Positions 36,569 through 60,328 of a stretch of DNA of 64,000 nt are shown in pieces. Under the pieces are notes generated by a model. That model was not told the origin of the DNA, searched no databases, and saw only the letters and a list, made by a program, of their open reading frames with translations. The first letter of the stretch is position 1; each line of letters opens with the position of its first letter. Origin of the DNA: Desmodesmus armatus (lineage: Eukaryota; Chlorophyta; Chlorophyceae; Sphaeropleales; Scenedesmaceae); assembly GCA_007449985.2 (NCBI GenBank), contig VIIQ02000015.1, positions 496,001-560,000 on the forward strand. The letters are read 5' to 3'. Position numbers and translations under genes: made by a program.

Positions 36569-37131
36569 TTCAGGTCCGTTTGTTGGTTGCTGCAGCAGGG
36601 CTGAAGCTGCTGCAGCTGAAGCGCGTACGTGTTGGCGGCTTTGTTATGCCCAACAGCCTCCTGCCAGGGCAGTACATGTGAGTGAGGCTGTTGGTTGATT
36701 CATTCCCAACCGACATGCTGATGCTCAGATCAGTACTACACAGCTTGTACGCTGGACAACTTACGAGCTTCCACTTTGTGAGATCGTCACTGCACAAACG
36801 GCCGTGTGCATGAAAATGGGAGTGAAGCATCAGGCAAAATCGTGTTGGCGTTCACAAAACAGAGATGTGTGCGGGCGCAGCATAGCATGTACTACATGGA
36901 AGTACATTAGTAGGCATTCTGTGCTGGTGCCTTCTGTGCTGCGGCGGCTCCATCAGGTGCCCACCGAACATTCAGCAATCAACTGTGGCGGCCTGGTGCT
37001 TTGGTATCTTTGACAAGGTGTCAGAACGGTTACGTGTCGGTTATCAAACATGCCCGTCCTCTTTGTTTGACTTTTCCTGCAGGGAGTTGTCGGCAGCTAT
37101 GCGAGCCAAAGTCACAGCTGCGCCTCGCTGA
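32774..37131 (+). CDS. RsuA/RluB-family rRNA pseudouridine synthase, organelle-targeted (SVR1-like)
   Basis: Converts a uridine of organellar rRNA to pseudouridine. Eight exons: 32774-32953, 33224-33328, 33724-33912, 34232-34310, 34746-34792, 35391-35663, 36574-36677 and 37083-37131; phases agree and give 341 residues. Seen in order: a Ser/Thr/Arg-rich presequence, an S4 RNA-binding domain (ALASSGVASRRACIELVKSG, VQVNGAVVKDP), HKPVGYICS, the catalytic Asp motif GRLDVATSGLLFVTNDG, SWANQVIHPSADITK then EYWVTLP, and the closing GKKHEV/RLLVAAAGLKLLQLKRVRVG block. The G/S/A-rich insert before GRCVLRLDVSEG is unusual. Known: the plant chloroplast protein SVR1 belongs to this family; chloroplast location here is an inference. 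The donor of exon 1 (GTGATT) is weak. Exon 6 is flanked by decoy copies. Confidence 0.88.
35180..35230 (+). repeat. Decoy copy of the 5' end of synthase exon 6
   Basis: The acceptor and first codons (EYWVTLPQD) of exon 6 at 35391 are repeated at 35202 with the same upstream sequence GTGCTGCTGTGGCATGCTGC; a stop follows soon after. Confidence 0.85.
35667..36165 (+). repeat. Two further copies of the 3' part of synthase exon 6
   Basis: Segments 35737-35913 and 35985-36153 repeat VTKVLQSSSAAA through RCVLRLDVSEG and (K/R)KHEV with the GTGCGCACT donor. The third copy has its own CCCACAG acceptor, so these could act as alternative exons. The units are about 250 bp with G-rich spacers. Confidence 0.9.
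36515..36566 (+). repeat. (CTG)n run in front of a 3' splice site
   Basis: About 17 CTG units stand where the polypyrimidine tract should be, 8 bp before the exon at 36574. Confidence 0.85.
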
Positions 37132-39561
37132 TTGTGCGCATGCGGCACCAGGTGCTGATTGCATCCGTCAAGGCTACTGGTGCTGGAGGTCGAATGTCGC
37201 TGGCATTGTTTTTGGGCATTGTTTTGGGGATATGTACACACCACTGGAGTAGCTGACAAGTTGCAAGCTGGAAGGCCCAGACGTGTCGTGTCATGTCATG
37301 TCTGGCGACGGTAGGTTGAGTAGTTTGTGAGGCTGGTTAGTGGGATGCATCGTCAGTGGTGAAATACGCAGTGGTTGGCAAACAGCAACTGCTGTTGGGT
37401 GTGACGTGTAGCTGCAGAAACAATCCTGAGGTCGCAATGACAGTTGTGGCAGCAGAGTTGATTTATGGGGGACTCTTGAGTGTCATCAACATCTGCAGCA
37501 AGTCGGGTGCATGAGCACTGCATGTGTGCTTGATCATGCATGCTACAAACATCATTGGATTGCTCTTGCTGGCAATATGGGGGGAGGGGTCACCGTAGCG
37601 CCAGGACACAAGGAAGTATGTCGCATTCTGTCTTGCTTCCCTCAGGCACAACTTGTACCGCACATGAGGTAACAACTGGTCCTGTTGGCGTCTGCCCTTG
37701 TTTAGACACAGGGAGTGCATCCAGCCAAGGCATCAATCATCTCACTTGTGTATTTCCCCGTGCCCCTGCAGGGTTGGCCAACTTCCCTGCCCGTGGAAAC
37801 AAGCGGCCACAGACATGCTGCAGCTGTGCTGTAGGATTCACCACTGGTGCAGTGGGGCTGCGTGTCACAATCATTGTTTCAGCGAGGCTGTGCAGAGGAC
37901 AGGGAGGAAGGTTTGCTTGCAGCAGGTTGTGGCATGATGTGAAGTTTTATTGCAAGATTTAACTTTCACGTCTTATGACATAGAAAAAGAATTAGCTTTT
38001 TATTCTGAAAGAGTGACGTGCTGCTCCCGGCCTATCCGTGCGGCTGCTGGGCCGGCGGTGCACACCAGTGTAAACTGCAGCATAATAGCTACTATCTGAT
38101 GCCAGGATGCCTGCGAATAGGCCAGGTTGACGCCGGGGGGCAGGTGGACCTCCGTCGATCGCCGGTGCCGTGGCACATGCTGCTAAGGTTGCTTGGCTGT
38201 CAAGCCAGATCGGCTGTAGTGATGCACAAGTATTACAATTTCTACTGCTTGACACCCGTTTGCTCGCGGTCAGGCACGTTGACGCCGGGTGACAGCAGCC
38301 CATCGCCGTCGATGGCAGGTGCCTGCCGTGGCCCATGCTGGTGGGCTGCTAAGGTTGCTTGGCTGTAGTAACTGCATACGTAGTTTTACATATATGCATA
38401 AGCCGCGGAAGCTGCATGCCCTTTGACGTCGGTTGATGCAATTCACGACAGTGAAGGTCGTCAGGTCGTGAGCACCAAATCCTGCTCAGCTGCTTTGACA
38501 GTTCTTGTGCATGGCAGCATTGCTTGGTGGCCATTCACCTAGTCATCTCACCACATCAACAACTGAGGGTGAACACCTGACAGTGGCGCCAGCATGACAT
38601 GTTTGCAAGGTGGTCTGCACCACCTGGAATTCTGTGCACACAACATCGACTGGGATGCTGCAGGTGTCACCCTTACTGTATAAAATATGCAGTGCAGTAT
38701 GACCTGCTGCAATCCCTAAGTCAGGCCCACCTAAACTTCTCAGCCTGCCTGCAATCAGTACGCAAGCCTGGTGGCAGTCATGCCATGCAGGTGCAGCTGC
38801 ACACATCTCGCTGACAGAGTGCATGCTGACTGTCCTGGGCAGCATGCAAATAACAGTCTTGCTGATGTTGCAGGCTGTCAGGTCATGGCACATATGTTGG
38901 GTCGCAGAGGTGACAAGATTCAACATCCATGTCTTGTTGCCGTTTCACACAAACCCTGAAGGCAGAGTCCTGGCCTTAGGCACGCTGAATGCAGGGGAAA
39001 CACAGATTCGAATCTTGCCCCTCCCACTAATTGACAGCATATGTCCCTGCTTTCGCTTGCAGTCTTGGTCAAGTTAAAGCTGTATATGAGCTGCTTGAGG
39101 ATCGCTGAGTTGTAACACCCAGAGGCCTCTGTGTGTCCATGCTTGTGCTGTGCGCGTACCACAGCATGATGCAGATGAAGATTGCGTGATTTATGTTGCA
39201 CCATCACGGCGTGCCCGCCATCTACGTCGTTTGTACAAGCCAACAATGCAATACCCTGACCACAGCATGCACAGCATGACCTGTCACGCCCGTCACGACG
39301 TGCAAGGAAGATGTTCCAAGCTTGTGCAACGTACAATCATGTAGTGTCTGAGCGACCATTGCAGGGCCAAAAATCAACAACAAGATGCTAAAGCTTCCTG
39401 TCTGATCGGTGACCTGTGTTTGAATTTCGCTTGTCGAATCGCTTCGCTGTCAGCCTCTGCCAGCCCTCCATAGGCAGGAGAATCACTCTGGGGCGTGAGT
39501 TCAACTATACGTGGCCCCCTGGTTCAGCAGAACAGAGCACGACTGAAGACAGCACCCAGAC
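37132..39561. other. Intergenic region between the synthase and RPA1 genes
   Basis: No coding region that I can support. It contains a tandem duplication at 38060-38370 and presumably the RPA1 promoter near 39400-39560. Confidence 0.5.
38060..38370. repeat. Diverged tandem duplication of ~155 bp
   Basis: Two units share GTTGACGCCGGG, TCGCCG, GTGCCGTGGC-like and GCTAAGGTTGCTTGGCTGT in the same order. Function unknown. Confidence 0.6.
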
Positions 39562-51553
<11,992 letters not shown>

Positions 51554-51659
51554 GGCTGTGGGCGTGAGGAAGCAGCAGCATGCTGTTGATGCAGCAGCAG
51601 CGTGTTCCAGCTGCCTGTCTCGGCAGTTGGGATGCAGGGGTGGGAGAAGCGTGCTCAGC

Positions 51660-51664
51660 TGTAA
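51660..51664 (+). terminator. Probable polyadenylation signal of RPA1
   Basis: TGTAA, the usual chlorophyte polyadenylation signal, about 107 bp after the RPA1 stop. Confidence 0.55.
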
Positions 51665-52709
51665 ATGCTGCAGCCCTGCTGCTGGTTTCAAGTAAAGTGA
51701 GCTGCTGTTGAAGCAGTTGGGTGGTGCTCTTTGGCTGCTTTTCCCTTGCACATGACTGCAGCAGGCGGCATGCAAGTGTTGTGCAGTGTGGCTGTTTCGC
51801 AAGCAGCCTTATGTCTACTCTCAGGCATCGCTGCTGGTGTAAGCTGCCTGGAGCGTGCCATGTGGTGCCGCATAAACAGCAATGCAGTCCCACCAGCAGC
51901 TGCAGCTGGCCCTTGGGCACCTCCCGACGTGTGTAAGACACTGGAAGCAGGACAGACGTTACAAAGCCGAAGAGGGTCATACATCTTATGCAACCAAAGC
52001 ATGGGTGTGAAGCAGCAGTGTGACGCACACCAGGCTTGCCGTGCCCAGCACCTGATGTGTGCCGGCCCTGGCAGAGGCCCGTGCTATGATTGCATACACC
52101 CCCAGAAGTTCCCCTGGCACGGTGTAAGTACGATTACGTCTTCTGGCTGGACACTGCGAGTCCACTTGGTGCTGCTGGACACGGCTAGTGGGCTGCACTG
52201 CAGCAAGGGAATGTGTATCGTGAGTCTGTCAGCAGAGGGAGTGCATACGTATTGTGCATGTGTTGTGCGCCTTGAGGTGTACGGCGGCTCAGGTTGTGAT
52301 CTTTGTAGTTTGTTGTGATGTCACCTGCCTTTCTTAGCGTTTCGAAGCACCGCGCAGCTGCGGAAGCAGCTCTAGTATGTTGGAGCTTGGACTGGCTAGG
52401 TACAAGCCTCGGCCAGCCCCTCATCCAGAAGGAAAGCGATGTGTCAATGTTGTTGTCAGGCATCCACACACATTGCATGACACGTTGGAGCTTGTTTTAT
52501 GAGCTGCAGCCGGTAGCTTGTCATGGTGAGCTGCCACCTTGGCTGTTGATTGCATTTGGATGGGTGCAGGTTGCTTGCCAGCGCACCTTTGCACTGGTTG
52601 AAGGCTGTCTTCTAACCTCATCATTTTGTGCTGGTGCTGAATGGAAGCGGGGCCTCGAGTGAGGGATGTGTAAAGCAATGTGGCCAGATACTCTCATATG
52701 CGTGAACTT
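51665..52709. other. Intergenic region after RPA1
   Basis: No gene or repeat that I can support; small ORFs only. Confidence 0.45.
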
Positions 52710-53150
52710 GATGATGATGATTTGTGTTGTTTTTGTGTTACATTGGGGTCTGTCAATCCAGACCATAAGAAGAAGAAGGGGTCCAGACCATATGGTATAT
52801 GCATAAGCTGCCGACCAGTGGCAACCGGGGACACTGTGTGTGTGTGATTTGTTACAAGAGGCCCCGTCAATTCGGGACTTAAGCTGCCGACCATTGGCAA
52901 CCGGGCACACCAATCCATTATGCCCCCCAAAGTAACATAGGCGCCACCAAAACTTCAGTCAGGTTCAGTGACAGGACAGTGGACATGATGATGATGATTT
53001 GTGTTACATTGGGGCCTGTCAATCCAGACCATAAGCTGCCGACCAGTGGCAACCGGGGACACCAATCCATTATCCCCCAAAAGTAACAAGGCGCCACCTA
53101 TGACCTGCCTTTTTCAGCAAGTACCTGCGATACACACATGATGATGATGA
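52710..53150 (-). mobile_element. Stacked 3' fragments of LINE families A and C
   Basis: On the plus strand: (GAT)n 52710-52721, a rearranged family A 3' end to 52834, (GT)6 then a family C 3' end 52848-52985, (GAT)4 52986-52999, and a family A 3' end to about 53139, followed by (GAT)4-5. All are minus strand and 5'-truncated. Shared landmarks are TTGTGTTACATTGGGG for A, TTTGTTACAAGAGGCC for C, and GCTGCCGACCA for both. Confidence 0.85.
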
Positions 53151-54293
<1,143 letters not shown>

Positions 54294-55060
54294 TTGTGTT
54301 ACATTGGGGCCTGTCAATCCAGACCATAAGCTGCCGACCAGTGGCAACCGGGGACACCAATCCATTATCCCCCAAAAGTAACAAGGCGCCACCTATGACC
54401 TGCCTTTTTCAGCAAGTACCTGCGATACACACAGAGTTAACTGACATGCAAGCATGTGCAAGGCATCGAGCATGGAAAGATGCGGCCTTGTGAAGCGCAC
54501 ATGAACATGGCAAGCATGACTCAGTGACAGGCTCTTGCTGTCCAGTGTGAGCATGTACAAGTAAGAGTGCAGCAAGGCTGTGCAAAATGCAAGCAAGACA
54601 AGTACACATTCACACTGCCTCCTCAACTTCATTAGCCAAGCATGTCGGTGTATGCATCAGATGAACAAGGAAACAGGGGCAAATGTCAACAGAGAATCAG
54701 TCAACTGCTGACACAACAACAACACGGTGAACACTCAAGGTCGAATCCCCAGACACACACAGAAATGGGTGGCTAGGGGAGACCTGAGGGAACCAGGACT
54801 TGGGGGCTGCCTCTAGGGCCACAAAATCCTCCAAAAGCTCCCAAAAGTAGGACACTGCTTGCTGCTGAACCTCAGCCAACTGAGCAGCAGCAGCCTCTTG
54901 CTGCTGCTGTTGTTGCTGCTGCAAAAGCAACTGTTGACGCTGCCGTATCTGTTGCTGATGCTGTTGCTGAGTAGGGGTAAGAGGTGCAGGCTGAAAAATG
55001 TCAGTGATGCGCAGTTGGCCATGTGGGACCTGTACCACAGCAGCCCTGAGGGCTGCGGCT

Positions 55061-55094
55061 CACTAGGCCGACGACCCCCTAACCCGGCTACCCC
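55061..55094 (+). repeat. Left terminal inverted repeat of the CACTA element
   Basis: CACTAGGCCGAC, a C-rich stretch, then CCGGCTACCCC; pairs with 58299-58332. Confidence 0.88.
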
Positions 55095-58000
55095 ACCCCC
55101 TAGCCAGGCACTCCAGCTAGGGGGCGGGCCAGCCCCAGCTAGGGTGCCAACGGCCAGCTAACCCTGGCTAACTGGGCCAGGGTGTGGCCACCCCTAGCCG
55201 GGGGCCGACCAGCCTTGGCCAAGGGTCACCATGGAGTTACATGTCAAACTGACTATTAATTGAGCTGTACTGTGGTGAACGCTGCATGCTGGGGTGGTGT
55301 CCATCATAAGATGGTGCAACGAGCATGGAAGTGGGCCTGGGGCAGTTGTTGTAAGGGTGCCACCATGACAGTGTCGTCATCATGACCAACATGTCAAGGG
55401 GCACTGCATGATGGTTGGCCGTGACGCCGCATGCATGCAACCGCCTGATGGTGTCGGGCCGGTGTTTGCTCACAAGTTCACAAGGAGGCAAAGTGAAAGG
55501 GTGGTGTGTTGGGGCCCCTGGCATGGCTAGCAATGCACGAGTGACCCTGCCACTGTTGCAGGCATCCTGATGCAGAACACACTGTCTGTGATGAGCCTTG
55601 CATTACATCCTTTCAGAAACCTGCTTTGCAAACACCAAATCCTCAGGCAAGTGTTGCAGTGACAACACTGGCATCCACGCCTGCAGTGTTCAACACTGTA
55701 CCCCGTCACCTGTGTTTGTCAATCAGCACCGTTCTCCTGTGCCATATTGGCCCTTGTGCAGCCATTCACAACCTATTGTCACAGCTAGACAGCTTTCTTT
55801 AGAGGCAGTGGCGTTGTCGGACCCCCCACCCGCGAGCTGTTTGCGGAGTCAAACGTGCATCAATCAATAACAGCCACACCTATAGCTATGTTGGGGCCCT
55901 AGGGCATGTTGCAGACCCTCCTCTCCATCAACTTGTCACGTTGTGGTCATCCTGATGCTCGCTGTCGTGCCTCAAGGTGCTGTTCAGCATCAACCACCTG
56001 CAGAACCTGCAGCGTTGTGCTGTCCACTTCTACCGGACTCGTCAGCCAGCAGGCTCCTTGCTAGAATATGCTTCGCTTCTGCATTGAGTCGCTTCTTGGC
56101 CCTTCAGGACGCTCGATAGGCCGTCAGTCCCCGTGAACGTCACAAATTGTTCAGATCATCATAGTCATGTTCTGCTGTACCAAAGGTTATCAGCATGCAG
56201 GAGGCCGTCTGTCAGCTGAGCAGTGCGAGTTGATGGTACATAGGTGTTTGCACAAGCGGCGGGCGCTGGACCAGGCTGTCTTGTCTGCCCAGCATTCAAC
56301 CGCCACGGAGATCACAGCAGAGATGCACCCTCCAGAGGTGTGCTGAAGCATGGGGCGGGGGCTGGTGCCTTGGGTGTACGTCGCTGCTTTCTCAGGGTCT
56401 GCATTTCAAGGTTTGGGTAGGGCTGGAAGTCATGACAGTCGCACGAATCAGCAGGAGTGCATGCCTAGCAGCTGGTTGAGTGTGAATGCAGTCCAGTGTG
56501 TTGGTTTGCAGTCAGGGTGATACCTATGACAGTGACTGAACTGATCATGTGTATGGAACCTGGCCTGTTGCAATGCTTACAGGAGATGCCAGAAGGTGTC
56601 CTTTTGCTGCTGCAGCCTTGGGCAGCTCACATTACACACCAGACCAGGGCTGTCGTCTATGCCCAAAGCAGCCAATTTTGCAGGAGAAGGTAAGCTTGTA
56701 AGCTCATTGTGGAGCTGGCAGTGGTGTTTGACAAATCGCCTGTCGCTTGGGTGCCATGGGGCTGCAGTGCAACTGCGTATAAAGTTTACAGCTTCACATA
56801 TGTAGCTATGCCAAGTCTGCCATGCACAGTACCTGCTTATGCTGTGGTAAGGTGGAGTGCGTGGTGCAATCCATGGGCAGCAAGGTTTGATCAGGAGAGT
56901 ACTGCATGTTGTCACAGCTGTTGTGGCAATGCATGCACGTCCTGTCACATTGCTTACGGGCTGCTGCTGCTTTGCCCTCTGCAGCCAAGCAGCGCATTGA
57001 GCGCTTCAAGGACTACCTTGAGGCAGACGTGTGCCCAGATGATATGTTGGAGATTCCTTCAGGGGCCTTCCAGGTGCCTACAAATTCCTGAAGGCTTGGT
57101 GTGAGCCGAACACAGTCAACAAGAGCAAGCACTCAGGCCATGTGGTTCAAGGCAATGCTGCACACCACAAAGGTGCAGACATGAGGTGAGGTGTGCTACA
57201 ACCCGCATGACGTGTGCTGAAAGCATTGATGATAAGCTACAGTGCGGGTGACACGGCAGCAGCAGACTCTGCTGACTCTGCAGATCAGTTTTGACTGGCA
57301 GGAAGTGCCTGATTGTGCCACACTGTTGCACGTTTGCCAGGCCGGCTCTTCAGCCCTGTATCGCACTCTCCGTGCATCATCTTCTGCATTCCAGCTCAAG
57401 CAGACATGCCCAAACATCTGGAAACTTTGCATGTACATCACCCATTGACTCAGCGGCTGCACTGACGGTTGTGCTTTCCTGCCATGTATGCCTGTCGGCC
57501 GCTGACACTGATCACAGGGATTCAAGGAAGACATGGCAGCTTCCATGACAAGCCTCAAAGTGTGTTGTGATGGACTGCTGTTTCAGCAAGCCCGCCATAC
57601 CGGCAGCCAGTAGTCAACACAGCAGTGTCTTGGGAAGTTTTGGCAGCGCAGCCGCAGCGGCAGACAGTTGATGTAGGAGTTGTAATTGTTGGGCTGAATG
57701 CAGCGGTGGTGGCCGGCAGGCAGTTAGGGGCAGCCTATCTCCCTGTTGTTTGACACTTGTGGGAGTCGAGCTGTGTGCTGGTGCCGGGAGTGGTTGTGAG
57801 TGCTGCGAATGCAGGTTGTCCTAATTTTGTTTTGCAACATGTGTTTGCAATTTACAACAGAAAGGGATCACAACGGGCTGGGCAGCAATGGCACTGCACC
57901 AATAGGCGCTGCTCTTTACTTGAAATACTGAAATTGCGGCACTATGTCAGCGGTTGCTGCCAAGTCACTACGAACCCAAGCAGGGCTAGTCACAACAGAC

Positions 58001-58298
58001 TCTTGAGTGCTCAACTGTCATTCTGGAGCAAGCGCATAGCACAAGCAGTGCCACACAGCCGGCATTGTTGCTAGGAGCGTTGTGCACAATGGCTGGCCAT
58101 AGCTGGGCATACCCCAGCATTCATCACAGCCATAGCCAGCATCCACCAGAGACATAGCCAGCGCTGGCTGAGTGAGGCTGGGGCCACCCCCTAGCCGGGG
58201 GTAGCTGCCCCAGCCGGACAACCCTGGCTAGGCTTGGGCTACCCTGAGTGATGTTTCATTTTGGCTAGGTAGCCAGCTACCCCGGGTCACTGGAAAAA

Positions 58299-58332
58299 GG
58301 GGTAGCCGGCTAGGGGGGGTGTCGGCCTAGTG
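58299..58332 (-). repeat. Right terminal inverted repeat of the CACTA element
   Basis: Reverse complement matches the left end over about 34 bp with about three mismatches. Confidence 0.88.
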
Positions 58333-59790
58333 GCTGTAGCTGCACGCTGCTTTTTCTGCTGCACACCAATCTGGCACGCTGCTCTACGGCCCAAGTCCAT
58401 GGCATTGATAGCAGCAAGGCAAACAACCTGCCACACACCCTTGTGCAGGGTGCAAGCAGTAGATACACCTCTAGGCCGCTCCATGAGCAACACATGCCAC
58501 GGCCTCAAAGCACCACAACACCACCCACCCGACAACTGCTGCGTCAATGCCTCGACAACCGACTGAGCCACAGGGCAGTCCCAATAATGATGACGACGAC
58601 CTGCGGGTAGGCCAGTAGGCCTAGGGCCACACACACACTCGCCCGCCTCTTGGTGTAACCGCTCACCACAGGCCAAGCCATTCAAAACCAGGCGCCAATA
58701 CACCTCCTTAAAGCTATTATCCCACCGCACACGCCAAAGCTGGCGTTGAGCAGCATTCACAGCACCAAGATGCACGCTCATTGCATCAGGGTTGCCCCTA
58801 TCCAACAAAGGAGCAAACTCATCCACAAAATCCACCTGATACGACTTGCGAAAAGAGTTCAAGGGCCGTAATTGAAGCTCTGTACCCAACTTGACAGTGA
58901 ATGCACCAAGAGTGACCGGGACACGCCTACCAATTTTCCAACCCATACATGCTGCCATGTCACTCTCAACCTGCAATTCCTGTTGTGTGGGTGGCCTTGT
59001 CAAAAGTCCTGCCTGACAAGCCATCCGACTGCAGGTAGGCTTCCAATACACCAGATGTGGAAGAAGTGGCTGCTTCAGCAGCCTGACGCCACCCGGGCGG
59101 TAAGGCTGCCAACAACATGTTGAGATCGTCCATCTCACTATCCGCATCTGCCCAAGGGCCCCGATATGGGTCTCTGGCAGCCAAAGGCCCCACAACACGA
59201 ACAGCACGCACCACATCCCCCACAGTAGACAACACACCCCGCAAGTAGCCACCACTCATTTGGTGAGGGTGGATGTACCTAGGGCGTGGCAACACCTGCA
59301 AACCCCTCGGCCCATTACCATAAGAGCGGTGGGGGACTGCTGTAAACGGATTACCCCAGATTGGGGCATCGGCACACCAAGGGCCAGGTTGCAGGTGCAA
59401 GGTGGAACCGGATGCACCATCATTTGCAGGCCCTTGTGGATAAGACAGCACCTGAGCCGGCCCCAAAGCTTGCAAACCCTTCAATAACCTCCGCAAAGTG
59501 GCAGGTACTGCACCAGCACCGCGCACGGGGGCCACAGGATTGCCAGAATAATTAGTTGTGTCAGGGCGTTGATCTACACACGAGCAATCCAAGCATGCAA
59601 GGGGCCCCCACCATGGGCATGCCCGGCGCAACATTGCCCTACCCAACAACACCCACGGCTCAGTGGATACTGCAGGAGCAGTAATGAACTTTGCGGCCCA
59701 CCAAGCATGGCGAGCCCGAATGTGCTGTAGCCAAGGCAGAACCCCGAAGCCTCCAACCTTGGGCTTGCCCTGCAGGAGGGTGGATCTCCT

Positions 59791-60328
59791 GATGATGATA
59801 AAAGATACAGAGACACCCCCTTGGTCTCTTAACGCCATAGGACTTCGTCCCATTGGCCTCGCGTCCGTTGAGGACGGCTCTTCTTACCAACACGCCTGGG
59901 GGTCTAGGGCAATGGCACTCGTGGCCACATCTCACTCCCCAGGGGCACACCTGGGGGCCGTGTAAACCCACCGAAATTCGGGCTGGAGATGTTGTTCGAC
60001 ATGGGAGCTTGGATGCTGTAAGGTATCACCCTTGACCCACTGGGAGAGTCCCCTCAGTCCCGACCTGAGGGAACCTTGAATCCCTAGGGTAGCACACCCA
60101 ATAGCGGGCTCCATGCCTTTTCCGGCTGTATTCTGCACCCATTCCTTCCTTTGCCTCTGTGGCAGTAATCAGCATCAGGGGATCCCTCTCCCTTCACTGC
60201 ACTTGCCCGGGTCAGCAGCCTGGCTCGGGGTATTATCACCCCCCCTAGGGGGCCGGTGGGTGGGCCGGGATTCGAACCCGGGTCTCCCCGACATAAGCCG
60301 GGTGCTTTTCCACTAAGCTACCCTACCC
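59791..60328 (-). mobile_element. tRNA-headed SINE with (ATC)n tail
   Basis: 538 bp on the minus strand. The head is a tRNA-like sequence (60328-60258), the body is unrelated to the LINE, and the 3' end is ATCATCATC (59799-59791). It lies exactly between the (ATC)6 tail of LINE copy B and the truncated 5' end of LINE A, with no spacer. The shared ATC tail suggests mobilisation by the family A machinery, but apart from the tail no 3' similarity is visible. Confidence 0.75.
60258..60328 (-). other. tRNA-like head of the SINE with internal Pol III promoter
   Basis: 71 nt. A box TAGCTTAGTGG and B box GGTTCGAATCC match consensus. D and T stems form, but the anticodon stem has a mismatch and the acceptor one A-C pair. 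The anticodon would read TAT if it were a tRNA. It is better explained as a SINE head than as a working tRNA gene. Confidence 0.75.

Larger units (their letters stand above)
55061..58332. mobile_element. CACTA (EnSpm-type) DNA transposon, 3272 bp, inserted in a LINE
   Basis: Both ends begin CACTAGGCCGAC (the right end in reverse complement) and the inverted repeats extend about 34 bp with few mismatches, through CCGGCTACCCC. The insertion duplicates GCT (55058-55060 and 58333-58335). The paralogous LINE copy at about 61110 preserves the empty site (GGGCTGCGGCTGTAGCTGC). Subterminal regions (55061-55230 and about 58110-58332) are crowded with GGCTAG/CTAGCC motifs, as in CACTA elements. Inside are only exon-like plus-strand stretches (for example 56513-56690 and 56985-57090, the latter reading KQRIERFKDYLEADVCPDDM). 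No transposase was recognised, so it is probably non-autonomous and may carry captured host sequence. Confidence 0.88.
54294..59790 (-). mobile_element. 5'-truncated LINE, family A, interrupted by a CACTA element
   Basis: Non-LTR retrotransposon remnant. On the minus strand the coding part runs 59790-58333, is interrupted by a DNA transposon (55061-58332), and resumes 55060-54697. The 3' UTR is 54696-54294 and the tail is (ATC)5. Seen: post-reverse-transcriptase sequence KPKVGGFGVLPWLQHIRARH, AWWAAKFI, a C-terminal zinc knuckle (CVCG, HHYWDCPVAQSVVEAL) and GVWQVVCLAAINAMDLGRRA. A frameshift at a TTTT run near 59000 switches frames (GRTFDK versus LLTRPPTQQ). The polymerase core itself is absent, lost by 5' truncation. 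The last ~110 residues contain a Q-run and QLRITDIFQP. The element is inactive. Confidence 0.82.

Noticed and set aside
55260..58000. A transposase gene inside the CACTA element
   Set aside because: Only short exon-like ORFs are present and their phases do not join; no transposase motif was seen.
60258..60328. A third functional tRNA gene
   Set aside because: Mismatches in anticodon and acceptor stems, and a position as the head of a repeat element, favour a SINE.
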